NCBI GenBank assembly: GCA_903899985.1
Contig: CAIULL010000113.1
Location: forward strand, 119,229-183,228
Source of the DNA: an uncultured Schlesneria sp.
GTDB lineage: Bacteria > Planctomycetota > Planctomycetia > Planctomycetales > Planctomycetaceae
DNA length: 64,000 bases
Reading direction: 5' to 3'
The notes beneath the pieces were generated by a model. The model had not been told where the DNA came from. It searched no databases and saw only the letters and a program-made list of their open reading frames with translations. Below are positions 1-11,702 of this stretch, piece by piece. Within the stretch, counting starts at the first letter, position 1. Every line of letters starts with the position of its first letter. A program made the translations under genes and the position numbers.

Positions 1-761
1 CGAACGGTATTCATATCGTGTGTTACGACGACGCTGGTGACGTGTCGCCGCGCCTGAGTTTGTACGATGAGATCATTGATAACCCCGCTCATGATCGGAT
101 CAAGACCTGTCGTCGGTTCGTCATAAAACACGATGTCAGGCGACATTGCCAAGGCCCGTGCTAAACCGACTCGTTTTTTCATCCCACCGGATAAATCACT
201 GGGCCGTTTGCGGATCACCTGGTCTGTCAGGCCGACTTCGCGAAGTCGCTCGTGAACGATTTGCTGAATTTGTAATTCCGTCAAAGTCGTATTCTCGCGC
301 AAACCAAACGCAATGTTTTCGAAAACGTTCATACTGTCGAACAGAGCTGCTCCCTGGAAAAGATAACCAAGCTTCAGTCGATCGCGGCGTTTTTCATTTT
401 CAGGGCGACCTTGTACGGGACGGCCATCCCAGAAAACCTCGCCGAGAGTCGGTTCGAGCAATCCTGCCAGCAATTTCGTCGTCACGCTTTTGCCACATCC
501 GCTTTCACCGATGAGAACCAATGTTTCACCTCGACGAACTTCCAATGAAACGTCTCGTAAAATCACATGGTCGCCGAATGACCGAGATACGCGGCGTAAC
601 TCGATAGCCACCGGATGAGATTCACGCCGATCAACAGAAGCTTTCCTGGTCACGGTAGCCGTGGTCTGGGGTACTTCCATCGAAGCGAATTCCAAACCTT
701 TGAGCGGGGATGGTTGCGTGATCGGCGCGGTTTGCTTGCGAGTTAATCGAAGACCGAACAA
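1..761 (-). CDS. ABC transporter ATP-binding protein (MlaF/Mkl-like), truncated by window start
   Basis: My reverse-strand translation from a TTG at 761 (AAAGGAG just upstream) gives GESGCGKS (Walker A), [16 protein letters not shown] (signature), [13 protein letters not shown] (Walker B) and VVTHDM. It lies directly downstream of an MlaE-like permease. Confidence 0.88.
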   Translation of the reverse strand, partial: MFGLRLTRKQTAPITQPSPLKGLEFASMEVPQTTATVTRKASVDRRESHPVAIELRRVSRSFGDHVILRDVSLEVRRGETLVLIGESGCGKSVTTKLLAGLLEPTLGEVFWDGRPVQGRPENEKRRDRLKLGYLFQGAALFDSMNVFENIAFGLRENTTLTELQIQQIVHERLREVGLTDQVIRKRPSDLSGGMKKRVGLARALAMSPDIVFYDEPTTGLDPIMSGVINDLIVQTQARRHVTSVVVTHDMNTV

Positions 762-779
762 AGGAAACTCCTTTTTGTT

Positions 780-1631
780 TCACGTAACCTGAACGCCCAG
801 AGCCAAAAGGAGTTTCATCAGCTGAATTGTCAGCAGCGCCAGGATAAAGTCGAGCGCAAGAATTGCGATGAATGAGGCGACGAACGCTTCGGTTGCGGCA
901 CGTCCAACCCCTTCAGCGCCTGAACCGCACCGAAATCCTCGGTGACAGGCGATCACGGCAATCGCCGCTCCAAAACTCATGCTTTTGAGTACGCCGGTGA
1001 TCACGTCGAAGGCGCTGACGAACCGGTCTGAAAAGCTCCAGAAGTGGTGACTGCTGACACCGTAGATTTGTGTTGAGACAAACCATCCACCAAAAATTCC
1101 GACCCCTTCCGCGACCATCGTTAACGCCGGGATCATCAAAAAGCAGGCCAGAAATCGAGGAACAACCAGATAGGCGACGGGATCAGCTCCAAGCGCCTGC
1201 AATGCGTCGATCTGTTCACTGACTTTCATGGTTCCGATCTCGGCTGCGATCGAGCTTCCCACGCGCCCGGCCAGCATGACCGCAGCAAGGACCGGCCCCA
1301 ATTCTTTGACCAGAGTTCCATTAATGACTGAGCCGATGTGAATCTGAAAATGGAGCTGACTGAGGGTATCGTAAGATTGGACGGCGAGTACCATTCCGAT
1401 GAACAGCCCGGTAATGCAGACGACGGGCACGCTTCTTACGCCGACTTCGTAAAGTATCGGCCATAAGACACGGCCGCGCGGCAATCGGGCCGTCAGCCAT
1501 CTGCAAAGGGTCCATGCAAACGTCGAAAGTTCACCGACGGCGATGATCGGTTCCATCGAAAGCCTGCCAATCCAATGGATTGGCGTGGTTCGCACAGCTT
1601 TCGGCTCGACGGTAGAAAGTATGCTGGACAC
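780..1631 (-). CDS. MlaE-family ABC transporter permease
   Basis: 283 aa with [52 protein letters not shown], typical of MlaE/YrbE permeases; adjacent to the MlaF-like ATPase. Confidence 0.92.
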   Translation of the reverse strand: MSSILSTVEPKAVRTTPIHWIGRLSMEPIIAVGELSTFAWTLCRWLTARLPRGRVLWPILYEVGVRSVPVVCITGLFIGMVLAVQSYDTLSQLHFQIHIGSVINGTLVKELGPVLAAVMLAGRVGSSIAAEIGTMKVSEQIDALQALGADPVAYLVVPRFLACFLMIPALTMVAEGVGIFGGWFVSTQIYGVSSHHFWSFSDRFVSAFDVITGVLKSMSFGAAIAVIACHRGFRCGSGAEGVGRAATEAFVASFIAILALDFILALLTIQLMKLLLALGVQVT

Positions 1632-1968
1632 ATTGCTCTCGAAAAGGAAACGGCTGAAGAAATGCGACCCGACTGAATGGAAACAGCGGGAGGAATAGCC
1701 GAAACCCGAGAATTAGGGGAGAGCAATTGCCTGACGGCAACTTGAAGGAGAGAGACGAGGGGATCAAACTGATAAAGATTGAAAACCGCCAGGTCGAATT
1801 CCACAGGGGGCTGCGTCGAGGTACGTGCAGCGATCCAAGCCCTCAGATTCTTTCATCGATTCTGGCCAGATGACGACCAGCGAATCAGAGGGCTAATCCG
1901 AAAGGAGATAACAGGTTAGGCAAGAAAAATGGCGACACTCACCGAGGCGGCGAACCACCGCGAGAGGC

Positions 1969-2205
1969 TTATCGCTCGGGCTTGCTGGCAGGGGCTGGAC
2001 CACCTGTTGTACCACCGCCGACCATTCGCTGAATGCGCGAGCGGCGTTCTGCACGACGACGGGCACGACGGCGGGTTTCGCTCGGCTTTTCGTAAAACTC
2101 ACGTCGCCGCATCTCTTTCTTGATACCAGCGTGCTCAACCAACTTCCGAAACCGTTTAACAGCGTCGTTGATACCCTCGTTATCGCGCAACCGCAACTTG
2201 ACCAC
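1969..2205 (-). CDS. rpsU: 30S ribosomal protein S21
   Basis: [55 protein letters not shown] is S21-like. GTG start at 2205 preceded by AGGAGG; the ORF-track start at 2331 is over-extended. Confidence 0.88.
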   Translation of the reverse strand: MVKLRLRDNEGINDAVKRFRKLVEHAGIKKEMRRREFYEKPSETRRRARRRAERRSRIQRMVGGGTTGGPAPASKPER

Positions 2206-2648
2206 ACAATCCTCCTGTCGGATGTTATTGATAATACTTTCGCAGCGCAGCCAAAACCGGTAACGACCGCCGCGCGAGCAGGGGGGAAAGTGTAGCAACG
2301 CCGCACACTCATTGGAAGCGAGAGAAATCAATCAATCCAGACTTCGGCCAAAACCTTAAAAAAGTACCCGTTGAGCCATTCGAATCAATCACTTTAACAC
2401 GTGAATCCAGTGAGATGGTCGGGACGTTGAGAGGTCAAAAAAATCAGCGGTCACTGCTGATTCCGTCAGTTCCCAATCGGGGGATACCCGTTTTGACCAA
2501 CGGTTCGAATAGAAGCCTTTGTTTTGGAAACTGATGAACAAGAAGCCAGCCATGGATTTTCACTTGCAACACGTCGCAGTAGAATTTCCAGGGTTGCCAT
2601 TCGGCAATTCAGCGGAAGCTCTTTTCTCTGCCCCCGAAAGGGATTGTC

Positions 2649-3611
2649 GTGACAACAACGGAAATTGAAAATACACAGTGGTATCAACCGACGGAATCGA
2701 ATCTCGATGAACTGGCGTCAAAATACTTCGGCGACCCTTCGGTCACAATTCAAGTCGAATTCGGTGCATTAACACACCAGGGATTGCGACGCTCGAACAA
2801 CGAAGATCATTACTGTGTCACGCGTCGTTACCGTGCTCGAGACGTGCTGCTGACGAACTTACCCATCGATAAGAAAACATTACCGCAGGACGAGGCGTAC
2901 GCACTTGCTGTTGCCGATGGAGTCGGTGGTGCCGCGTTTGGAGAACTGGCAAGTATGCTGGCCTTACGTACGGGCTGGGAATTGACCGGAAAAGCATTCA
3001 AATGGAATTTTAATCCCTCCAAAGCTGAACTCGACGAAATGGAGGAGGCAGCAAACGTTTATATGCAACTCATCCATCGACGGATTCAGCAAGAAGCCGC
3101 GTCCAAAGGTGGATACCAGGGGATGGGGACGACTTTGACCTGTGCGCTGACGATGGGATTTGATGCATTTATCGTCCACGTTGGAGACTCCCGAGCCTAT
3201 CTTTACCGTACTGGTAAGCTCTATCGGTTGACACGAGATCAAACTCTGGCCGAGTCGATGGTTGCTGCGGGGATCATTTCGAGCGTAGAAGAGGTCGGTA
3301 AGCAGTTTCGAAATACGCTCATCAGTTGCCTTGGAGCAAATATGAATGAGCTTGATGTGGCGACCAACCACGTCAAATTACAGGATAAAGATCGGCTGAT
3401 CCTTTGTACCGATGGTCTGACCGATATGGTCAGCGAAGAGAAAATCTCCGGCATTCTTGCGGCGAATGCTACGCCTCAAATTCAATGTCAGGAACTCGTG
3501 GATGCGGCATTGGCTGGAGGTGGCCGAGACAATGTTACCGTGATCGTCGGCGCGTATTCCATGAATCGCCAGAGTGCGATCGACTCTCAGGATACGATTG
3601 AAACTCCATAA
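2649..3611 (+). CDS. PP2C-family serine/threonine protein phosphatase
   Basis: GLRRSNNEDHY, VADGVGGAAFGELAS, VHVGDSRAYLYR, LCTDGLTDMV and GGGRDNVTVIV are PP2C/PPM motifs. Confidence 0.93.
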   Translation: MTTTEIENTQWYQPTESNLDELASKYFGDPSVTIQVEFGALTHQGLRRSNNEDHYCVTRRYRARDVLLTNLPIDKKTLPQDEAYALAVADGVGGAAFGELASMLALRTGWELTGKAFKWNFNPSKAELDEMEEAANVYMQLIHRRIQQEAASKGGYQGMGTTLTCALTMGFDAFIVHVGDSRAYLYRTGKLYRLTRDQTLAESMVAAGIISSVEEVGKQFRNTLISCLGANMNELDVATNHVKLQDKDRLILCTDGLTDMVSEEKISGILAANATPQIQCQELVDAALAGGGRDNVTVIVGAYSMNRQSAIDSQDTIETP

Positions 3612-3782
3612 TTGCTTTCCGTCTTAAATCTCACGGACATCGAACCACAAGCATGAAACCTTACCTGACTTCACTTATGGAGTAACGAATCAAGAGTTTT
3701 TAGTCGGGTGTTTAAGTTCCGCTTCAGGGCAGATGCTTCCGACACCTTAAATCACTCCTTGGACAGTTTTGAAAAGCGCGAT

Positions 3783-4154
3783 ATGGCCCATCACTCTCCC
3801 CGGTTCCTGCAACTCGTCAATGCTGTTCGCGTCAACATCCGCGAATGCTCGGTCGAGAACGTTCACAAACGAATTGCTGCCGCAGAAAAATTCTTGTTGT
3901 TCGACGTGCGCGAGGAAAGCGAATTCGCTGCAGGTCATTTGCCTGGTGCAAGATCGCTGGGCAAGGGGATCATTGAACGAGACATCGAAGTCGTAGTGCC
4001 TGATTGCGATCAAGAAATTGTTCTTTACTGTGGTGGGGGATTCCGTTCTGCCCTGGCCGCCGATAACCTGCAAAAGATGGGGTACACTCGCGTCATCAGC
4101 ATGGACGGCGGCTTTCGTTTATGGAACGAACGCGGATTCCCAATTGAAGCCTGA
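3783..4154 (+). CDS. rhodanese-like domain protein
   Basis: LLFDVREESEFAAGHLPGARSL...IVLYCGGGFRSALAADNLQKMGYTRVISMDGGFRLW. Active-site loop CGGGFRS. A longer start at 3708 is possible. Confidence 0.88.
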   Translation: MAHHSPRFLQLVNAVRVNIRECSVENVHKRIAAAEKFLLFDVREESEFAAGHLPGARSLGKGIIERDIEVVVPDCDQEIVLYCGGGFRSALAADNLQKMGYTRVISMDGGFRLWNERGFPIEA

Positions 4155-4229
4155 GTCGTCCTTGCCACGCCACAATTCAGGTCGTTCGGTGGCCTTTTGT
4201 GACCACGGTAGCGGCAAGTCCGTTTTTTA

Positions 4230-7200
4230 ATGAAGCTCAACGTGTTGTCGGAGATTTTTAATTTGTCGGACTTGATTCAGATTCGATTTCGCATGGCTTC
4301 CATCGTCGCGTTGTTGCTCGCCAGATCTATCACGCTTTTGGCCGGGCCCCCTGTTGCACCGACCGACCCATTAACCCCCGCTGAAGAACAGAAGCAATTC
4401 AAGCTTCCGCCGGGATTCGAGATTCAACTCGTCGCAGCCGAACCTGATATTCAAAAGCCGATGAACCTGGCTTTTGATGCGCGCGGGCGATTGTGGGTGA
4501 CACATTCGATCGAGTATCCCTTTGCCGCAACGGACCCCGAAACGACACGTGACGGTCTGACGATTCTTGACGGTATTGGGACAGATGGTAAAGCAACGAA
4601 AGTGACAAAGTTCGCCGAAAAGCTGAACATCCCGATCGGTGTCTTGCCAATGCCGAACGGTCGCGAGGCGATCGTCTGGTCGATCCCGAATATCTGGAAG
4701 CTTACTGATACTGACGGCGACGGCACTGCTGATCACCGCGAAGTGCTGTATGGCCCGTTCGACTTTGCCGACACACACGGAAATCAAAACGCCTTCCGCC
4801 TGGGGCTGGATGGCTGGGTCTATGCCTGCCACGGTTTTCGCAATGCGTCAAAGATCAAGCTCAAGGGAGAAGGCCCGGTCGTTCTCGAAATGCAGTCGGG
4901 AAATACTTATCGGTTTCGACCAGATGGCTCGGCGATCGAACAGATCTCGTGGGGACAGGTGAACCCGTTCGGAATGTGCTTCGATGCACGTGGCGACTTT
5001 TTCAATGCCGATTGCCATTCCAAGCCAATCACAATGTTATTGCGAGGTGGCTATTACGACAGCTTCGGTAAGCCTCACGACGGATTGGGCTTTGCGCCGA
5101 TTGCCACTTCGAACGACCACGGCTCAACAGGGATTGCAGGGATCGTTGCCTATACATCAAGCCACTTTCCTTCGGAATACAATGGTTCGATGTTTGTGGG
5201 AAACGTGGTCACCAACATCGTTCATCGCGATCAGCCACAATGGAGGGGCTCGTCTCCGTGGATTGAAAAGCCCCAGGACTTCCTGACCTGCGATGATTGG
5301 TGGTTTCATCCGGTTGACTTGCAACTGGGACCGGATGGGGCGCTGTATATCTGCGACTTCTACAATTCCATTATCGGTCATTATGAAGTCGACCTGCTGC
5401 ATCCACGACGCGATCGACACCGAGGTCGCATTTGGCGCGTCGTTTACAGAGGGAACAACGGCGTCCAGCCGCCCGTCGTACCAAACATTGCTCAAAAACC
5501 GATTGATGGCTTGTTTGAAAGCCTGGGCGATAAAAATCTGACGGTTCGACAATTTGCTGCCAATGAGCTCGAACGTCGATTCGGAGCTGCGGGAATCAAC
5601 CAGGCACGATCCCGACTGACGTTACCAGAACCATCTGACGCGGAAGAAAGCGCCAGGCAAGCTGACGAGCGGGTTCAGACGACGTGGCTGCTCTGGCGGA
5701 ACGGGCAACTGGACGAGCCGTTGATCGACCGCCTGTCGAAGGACAAGTCGGCAGTTGTCAGAATCCATCTCGTCAAGGTGCTTGCCGAAACCGCGATCTG
5801 GAACGAAAAGATGGGAGACCTTGTTCGAACCGCGATTCAGGACTCTGACCCCTTCGTTCGACGTGCTGCGGCCGAAGCACTCGGTCGACACCCCGACTCC
5901 GCGAACCTGCGACCGCTTGTACAACTCTGGAAGTCCACTGATTCTCAAGACGTCCAACTCATTCAGGCGTCCCGAATCGCTCTGAGAAATCAACTGCGAC
6001 CCACGAACGCCGTCTCGAAAATCACGGATGTTCGGTTGACGCACGATGAATTGGCCAGTGTCGCGGAAATTGCGTTGGCCGTTCCCAGCGAATCCGCCGC
6101 CTGGTTCACGTTTGACTATCTTCGACAGCATGATGTCCCTCAACCGATTATTGAAAAGAGTCTGTCGCACGTCGCCAAGCACGTCAGCGCACAGCGACTT
6201 GACGAGGTCGCAGAATACATTCAGCAAAAATTCGCAGATGACATTCCAAGTCAGGCATCATTGTTCCAAGCGATTTTTGCAGGGTTGTCCCAACGAGGAA
6301 GCCGGTTGTCCGCCGAAACGGCCCTTGGGAAATGGGCCACAAAATTGACGGTTACGCTGCTTGATCCTCGGCAAGCACGATCGGCGCCTTGGGAAAATAT
6401 CCCCCTCGTCAGCGCTGCGACCGCCAGTCCCTGGGGTGTGAGGCATCGCAATTCAACCGATGGAAATCCAGACGCATGGTTTTTCGACAGTATTGTGAAT
6501 GGGGAACAACTGACCGGAGTTCTTCGCTCTGCACCATTTCCTGTTCCAGAAAAATTGAAGTTCTGGATGTGTGGGCATAATGGTCTGCCCGGTACAGACG
6601 CTCCACCAGCCAATCACGTCCGTCTGAAGCTGGTTGATTCCGGCGAAGTCATTGCCAAGGAAATCCCCCCCAGAAACGACGTCGCGAAAGAGTATTCCTG
6701 GGACTTAAAGTCGTGGGAAGGCCGGCAAGCTGTTTTTGAAGCGGTCGATGCCGACACATCCACCGCTTATGCCTGGCTGGCGATCGGAAGGTTCGAGCCG
6801 GCCATTGTCGCGGCACCGGTCCCGGAATTCGCTTTTACGGATGCAACGCTCGCAACGGCTGTGAAAGTAGCGGATCAATTGCACATTGAGTCTTTGGCGA
6901 TTCCCGTGATTGATCTCATTTCAAATTCACAGGCAGAAATTCCGGTAAGAATGGCGGCAGCGCAATCGGGATTGAACCTGTCCCGTAACATCGCGATCAC
7001 GACATTGTCCTCGATCGTACAAAGCCCCAGTGAACCAGCGACGTTGCGAACGCATGCTGCACAATTATTGGGTTCAGTCAATTCAACGACATCTCGTGAT
7101 GCACTTGCGGGGGCATTACGTAACGCCCCCGCGCCACTACAGCAGCCGATCGCTCTGGCGATGGCCGGAACGCAGGAGGGTGGAGAGCTGTTATTCTCGT

Positions 7201-7808
7201 TGATTGCCACGGGTCGAGCCTCAGCCCGTTTGCTTCAGGACAAACCGATCCTCGATCGACTTTCGTCAGTACCGATCCCTGACCGCGAGCAGAAAATCAA
7301 TGAACTGACACAAGGACTGCCGGCTGCCGATGATCGACTGAAGAAGTTAATCGCCAAGTTTTCTGCCAGCTTCACGACTTCCGAAGCGACGCCAGAAGCG
7401 GGATTCACCGTCTTCAAAAAATCGTGTGTCGCATGTCACCGAATTAACGACGAAGGAGGCAAGGTCGGCCCGCAACTTGACGGAGTAGGTCATCGCGGCT
7501 TGGAGCGATTGCTGGAAGACGTTCTCGACCCGAATCGCAATGTTGACGCAGCCTTTCGGGCAAGCGTCGTGGCGAAAAAGGACGGACTTGTTGTTACGGG
7601 GCTCAAACTGCGAGAGGAGGGAAACACGCTTGTTCTGGGCGACAATCAGGGTAAAGAGGTGCTCATCTCAAACAGCGATATCGATGAAGTACGACTTTCC
7701 AATCTTTCGCCGATGCCGTCAAATTTTGCCGATCAATTGAACGAAGCGGATCTTCGCTCGCTTATCACTTTCCTGCTTCGTCAGAAGCAGGTAGTGAAAA
7801 CAAAGTGA
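4230..7808 (+). CDS. PVC-type membrane-bound dehydrogenase (beta-propeller) with HEAT repeats and C-terminal heme-binding CxxCH cytochrome domain
   Basis: 1192 aa: N-terminal signal-like segment, propeller motifs (FDARGRLWV, DTDGDGTADHREVLY, LQLGPDGALYICDFYN), HEAT-like region, then FKKSCVACHRINDEGGKVGPQLDGVG. Confidence 0.9.
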   Translation: MKLNVLSEIFNLSDLIQIRFRMASIVALLLARSITLLAGPPVAPTDPLTPAEEQKQFKLPPGFEIQLVAAEPDIQKPMNLAFDARGRLWVTHSIEYPFAATDPETTRDGLTILDGIGTDGKATKVTKFAEKLNIPIGVLPMPNGREAIVWSIPNIWKLTDTDGDGTADHREVLYGPFDFADTHGNQNAFRLGLDGWVYACHGFRNASKIKLKGEGPVVLEMQSGNTYRFRPDGSAIEQISWGQVNPFGMCFDARGDFFNADCHSKPITMLLRGGYYDSFGKPHDGLGFAPIATSNDHGSTGIAGIVAYTSSHFPSEYNGSMFVGNVVTNIVHRDQPQWRGSSPWIEKPQDFLTCDDWWFHPVDLQLGPDGALYICDFYNSIIGHYEVDLLHPRRDRHRGRIWRVVYRGNNGVQPPVVPNIAQKPIDGLFESLGDKNLTVRQFAANELERRFGAAGINQARSRLTLPEPSDAEESARQADERVQTTWLLWRNGQLDEPLIDRLSKDKSAVVRIHLVKVLAETAIWNEKMGDLVRTAIQDSDPFVRRAAAEALGRHPDSANLRPLVQLWKSTDSQDVQLIQASRIALRNQLRPTNAVSKITDVRLTHDELASVAEIALAVPSESAAWFTFDYLRQHDVPQPIIEKSLSHVAKHVSAQRLDEVAEYIQQKFADDIPSQASLFQAIFAGLSQRGSRLSAETALGKWATKLTVTLLDPRQARSAPWENIPLVSAATASPWGVRHRNSTDGNPDAWFFDSIVNGEQLTGVLRSAPFPVPEKLKFWMCGHNGLPGTDAPPANHVRLKLVDSGEVIAKEIPPRNDVAKEYSWDLKSWEGRQAVFEAVDADTSTAYAWLAIGRFEPAIVAAPVPEFAFTDATLATAVKVADQLHIESLAIPVIDLISNSQAEIPVRMAAAQSGLNLSRNIAITTLSSIVQSPSEPATLRTHAAQLLGSVNSTTSRDALAGALRNAPAPLQQPIALAMAGTQEGGELLFSLIATGRASARLLQDKPILDRLSSVPIPDREQKINELTQGLPAADDRLKKLIAKFSASFTTSEATPEAGFTVFKKSCVACHRINDEGGKVGPQLDGVGHRGLERLLEDVLDPNRNVDAAFRASVVAKKDGLVVTGLKLREEGNTLVLGDNQGKEVLISNSDIDEVRLSNLSPMPSNFADQLNEADLRSLITFLLRQKQVVKTK

Positions 7809-8093
7809 GCAATGCCCGAGTGAACTCTTTCACAAACGGCGGTTGCAGCTGTTGAATCGGTTGGCCGATGAGAATGGTTTTCTTTCAGCCAACCCGGATA
7901 CTGCTCTGGCGCGTCGGGCTACTGGTTAAGTGTGATTTTGTGATAATGGTTTAACGCTCGACCGACATATCTCTCGCGTCGAAAAGGCAGAGATCGCGTG
8001 TATAACCCGCGCGAAACGATATTCCGAATTTCCTGCAACTTCGAAATCCACTTCGCGGCATCCAATCGGGTGGATCGCATGACGTCAGCGCAT

Positions 8094-9011
8094 TCAGTCT
8101 CGGGTCGCAGCCTGCTTCAGAAATCGTCGAGTCGTCAGTCGTACAATCCATTCCCCCAGTCTTGGAAACGCCTGGCATAAGACGAAAACCGGGCGTAATG
8201 CGGGAAAGTTGACGATCGACTCGGGCCGATCGTTACGGATCGATTTAAGCACAGCCCTGGCAACAGCCTCGGCCGATGTTGATCCCAGATACCAGGGAGT
8301 TCCTCGACCGGTTCTTTGCTTGATCACTTCGTAGATGCCACCGTCGGTCGCAAACCCCGGACAAATGACCGAAGCGCTCACTCCCGTCTTGTATAACTCG
8401 CCTCGCAATGACTGAGTGAATGCAATCATGGCGGACTTCGTTGCGCCGTAGGCCGCGCCGAAGGCAGGACCGTACTTGCCGGCGGTTGATCCCATGTTCA
8501 CAACATGTCCCCGGCCAGCTTTCAACATGTGCGGCAACACAAACCGGGTCAGTAACATCGTTGCGGTCAGATTCACCTGAATCGTTTGTACGATGTCGAG
8601 GGGGTCAATCAATTGATAAGGACGAAAGGCTTCGATCCCTGCATTGTTGAGCAGCACATCAATTGATCCGAACTCCTGCAGTGTTACCTCAACCAGATGA
8701 CGCAACTGAGCCTCATCTGCCACGTCTGTCGGACAGGCGATCGCCCGCACTCCGATTTGTCGAATTTCGACCGCAAGCTGTTCGAGAAGCTCGGGTGAAC
8801 GTGCGGCAAGCACGACATTCATTCCTTCACGAGCGAGAGCCTTCGCGATCACGAGACCAAGTCCGCGTGATGCACCCGTAATTAAAGCTGTCCGTCCTCG
8901 AAGTTCCTTCATTGCGGTCTTTCGTTTCAGTGGACCCTGCGTCAATCTGTTAAAAAAAGCTCGGTAGCCAGCCGATCTTGGTTTATCTCGTCTATCAGCG
9001 CCGATCGTCAC
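8094..9011 (-). CDS. short-chain dehydrogenase/reductase
   Basis: ALITGASRGLGLVIAKALAREG, NNAGI, NMGSTAGKYGPAFGAAYGATKSAM (YxxxK). GTG start at 9011 overlaps the upstream stop (GTGA); an internal ATG at 8912 is an alternative. Confidence 0.9.
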   Translation of the reverse strand: MTIGADRRDKPRSAGYRAFFNRLTQGPLKRKTAMKELRGRTALITGASRGLGLVIAKALAREGMNVVLAARSPELLEQLAVEIRQIGVRAIACPTDVADEAQLRHLVEVTLQEFGSIDVLLNNAGIEAFRPYQLIDPLDIVQTIQVNLTATMLLTRFVLPHMLKAGRGHVVNMGSTAGKYGPAFGAAYGATKSAMIAFTQSLRGELYKTGVSASVICPGFATDGGIYEVIKQRTGRGTPWYLGSTSAEAVARAVLKSIRNDRPESIVNFPALRPVFVLCQAFPRLGEWIVRLTTRRFLKQAATRD

Positions 9012-9826
9012 GAATTTTCGGAGCGATTTGCCGTTGATTCACCGGCTGCCATGATCGCCTCTATCTCGGCCGCGATCGTACTCTTAAGTACGTGTTCCAG
9101 TTCGACAAGGCAATCCGCGACAAACGAACCATCCATTAATCGATGGTCATAAGACATTGTTACCCGGCAACGGCTTTGTTCATCGAGTGGTCCATAGGTT
9201 AAGTTGCTGGTGAGGAACGCCGGGGGATCCTGGATCTCAACCCCTTTTCCAGCGAGCGTGGTCAAGAAAAATGTCCCTGCACGATTTGCCCGCTTTGAAA
9301 GCGAAACGTTGAGCGTCCACCACCAGAGAATCCGTCTGAAAAACGTCGGCAGCCCACTCAGTTGCCATTGCTGGCGAAAGGCCTGTGGGATCGGTTCCGT
9401 GAGATATCGATCTAACCTTGCCTGAAGGCTTGTCAACGATTGCTGTTCAGGCTGAACAAATCGAGACCACAAGACCCAGGGCTCGTCGGCATGAACCCGA
9501 TGCGTTGCCAGCATCGCGACATTTTTCGAATGCTGGTAAATATGCGCCACAGGCCAGGGCTGGAATGATTGCCTCAACACAGGACGGTTTGCGGCGACGA
9601 TTCCAAACGCTTTTATGAACAGCACTGACCAGGAAATACGAGAAGTCAGTCGTGACCGAAGATCGGCGACTTTCTTCAAATCGAAAAGACGATCATGAGC
9701 ACAAGTCGCCGACTGCTTATGATAATGCAATACATCAAGCGTCAGCCGACGACTGCGTGGAATCCACCGACGACCCGATGTGCGCTTCATCGTCACGCGG
9801 CCGGAGCTCCTTCGACTTTCAGGCAT
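9008..9826 (-). CDS. stand-alone 2-oxoacid dehydrogenase acyltransferase (E2)-like catalytic domain protein
   Basis: C-terminal [44 protein letters not shown] resembles the E2/CAT-superfamily HRxxDG active site. No lipoyl or PSBD domain seen. Confidence 0.65.
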   Translation of the reverse strand: MPESRRSSGRVTMKRTSGRRWIPRSRRLTLDVLHYHKQSATCAHDRLFDLKKVADLRSRLTSRISWSVLFIKAFGIVAANRPVLRQSFQPWPVAHIYQHSKNVAMLATHRVHADEPWVLWSRFVQPEQQSLTSLQARLDRYLTEPIPQAFRQQWQLSGLPTFFRRILWWWTLNVSLSKRANRAGTFFLTTLAGKGVEIQDPPAFLTSNLTYGPLDEQSRCRVTMSYDHRLMDGSFVADCLVELEHVLKSTIAAEIEAIMAAGESTANRSENS

Positions 9827-11028
9827 CCTTGAATCTGGCGAACAGCCTGTCGAAGGCGTTGACTGTTTTCGACGATCGCCAAACGGAGATAGCCTTCTCC
9901 TTCTTCGCCGAAACCACGGCCAGGGCTGACCGCGACGCCACCTTCCTGCAGCAGCTTCATCGAGAAGTCGATTGACCCCATTTCCGACCAGGGTTCAGGA
10001 ATTTTTGCCCAGACGAACATTCCCGCTCGAGGCTTTTCAACATCCCAGCCAATTCGCGTCAATCCGTCGACAAGTGCATCGCGGCGAATCTGGTACTCTT
10101 TTGCGATCGCTTCCACTGCTGGTTCGCAATTTCGAAGGGCGATAATTGCGGCAATCTGACTCGCCTGGAAAATACCGTAATCGTAGTATCCCTTGATTGT
10201 CGCCAGCGCCCGGACCATCTCACGATTGCCCGAACAAAAACCAATGCGCCAACCGGCCATGCTGAAGCCTTTGCTCATGGTGGTCAGTTCGACGCCGACA
10301 TCAATGGCCCCAGGCGACGCCAGAAAACTGGGGGCCTGATAGCCATCAAAGCAAATATCTGCATAGGCGAAATCGCTGATGACCAGGAATTTATATCGCT
10401 TGGCCAGAACCACAAGCTCGTCGAAAAATCGTTGCTCGATGCATGTTCCAGACGGATTGTGCGGAAAATTGGCGACCACCAGCTTCGGCTTGGGGTAAAG
10501 ATGTTCGCAAGTATAAGCGATATTCCGCAGGAATTCGGCCGGATCGCGTACGTCGAGAGCGATCACGTTGCCCGAAGCCAGCATCACGGAATAAGCGTGG
10601 ATCGGGAATGTCGGTGCTGGCACGATTGCCGTATCTCCCGGCCCCATGAGAGCCAGGCACATGTGGCTGAACGCCTCTTTCGAACCAAGACACGCGATCA
10701 CTTCGTCGTCACCGTTCAATTTGACGCCATATTTCCGATCGTAACGCTTGGCAACTTCCCGTCGCAGACTGGCAATCCCGTTGGCGACCGAATATCGATG
10801 ATTCTTGGCTTCCAGCAAAGCCTCTTGCATCTTGTCGGTGATTTGCGGATCAGGTGCGTCGGTCGGATTTCCCATCCCCAGGTCGATGACATCGACACCG
10901 GCGACACGTTGCTGATACTTCAACTTATTGATTTTGCCGAACAAATAAGGAGGCAATCGCTTTAAACGATCAGCGACCGAGATCGAAAATGGATTGTCGG
11001 TCAGCGGAATTTCAGATTCATTACGCAT
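9793..11028 (-). CDS. class I/II PLP-dependent aminotransferase (LL-DAP aminotransferase/AlaC-like)
   Basis: [76 protein letters not shown]. Confidence 0.9.
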   Translation of the reverse strand: MRNESEIPLTDNPFSISVADRLKRLPPYLFGKINKLKYQQRVAGVDVIDLGMGNPTDAPDPQITDKMQEALLEAKNHRYSVANGIASLRREVAKRYDRKYGVKLNGDDEVIACLGSKEAFSHMCLALMGPGDTAIVPAPTFPIHAYSVMLASGNVIALDVRDPAEFLRNIAYTCEHLYPKPKLVVANFPHNPSGTCIEQRFFDELVVLAKRYKFLVISDFAYADICFDGYQAPSFLASPGAIDVGVELTTMSKGFSMAGWRIGFCSGNREMVRALATIKGYYDYGIFQASQIAAIIALRNCEPAVEAIAKEYQIRRDALVDGLTRIGWDVEKPRAGMFVWAKIPEPWSEMGSIDFSMKLLQEGGVAVSPGRGFGEEGEGYLRLAIVENSQRLRQAVRQIQGCLKVEGAPAA

Positions 11029-11202
11029 GATTTAATACTCGTTCGGTAGAAATTGTCTCTGTCGTTTATCGATGGATGCGGATTAAGTCTTCCGAACCAA
11101 GGTCGCGGATTCTAACAGACACTCGAAAATGCCGGAAGTTCGGCTGGTGAGTGGTTGGAACGTTTTAGTGATAAGTCGTTTAGCACGAAAAGTTTTCGTT
11201 AT

Positions 11203-11673
11203 TCACGACTCATCTGCTCCTTCAATCGCGCGGCCGTTTGTCGAAGCGTGGTAGCGACGGATTTGCTCTTCCAGCACCCGACGTTCGAAGCGGAGTTTTG
11301 CTTTGGCAATTTCCGAATACGTGATTGTCGACAACCAGTCTCCCAATGCCATAAGCACCATCCAGAGCGTCAAAATCATGATGGCACCGACCCACACGAG
11401 AAACATCGCGGGTCGTTGTCCAAAAAACTTGTCCAACTGATCCCCGGTCGCGATCATGGCACCGACAAATGCCAGCATGAAACTGACCTGCATTCGTCGA
11501 CGAAACTGGCGGTTCGCATGCAGCTTCGCACCTTCGTCGCCATCAATGATCGCGTCTAATTCGCGGCGGGCGCGCCAGACAAAAAAGGCCATGACGACGG
11601 CAATGACGATCAGCACTGCGCCGAAAATCAGAGCAGGCAGCGTCGTTGCGTCGACTCGTAATGGGATTGGCAT
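11203..11673 (-). CDS. membrane protein of unknown function
   Basis: 156 aa ORF with about three hydrophobic segments and charged linkers; no recognised family. Confidence 0.65.
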   Translation of the reverse strand: MPIPLRVDATTLPALIFGAVLIVIAVVMAFFVWRARRELDAIIDGDEGAKLHANRQFRRRMQVSFMLAFVGAMIATGDQLDKFFGQRPAMFLVWVGAIMILTLWMVLMALGDWLSTITYSEIAKAKLRFERRVLEEQIRRYHASTNGRAIEGADES

Positions 11674-11702
11674 GATCTGTGGATAGTAATCAACAGAACA
11701 GT

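Noticed and set aside
5622-6227. 201-aa antisense ORF over the 4230-7808 gene
   Set aside because: Shadow ORF opposite a well-supported cytochrome/dehydrogenase gene.
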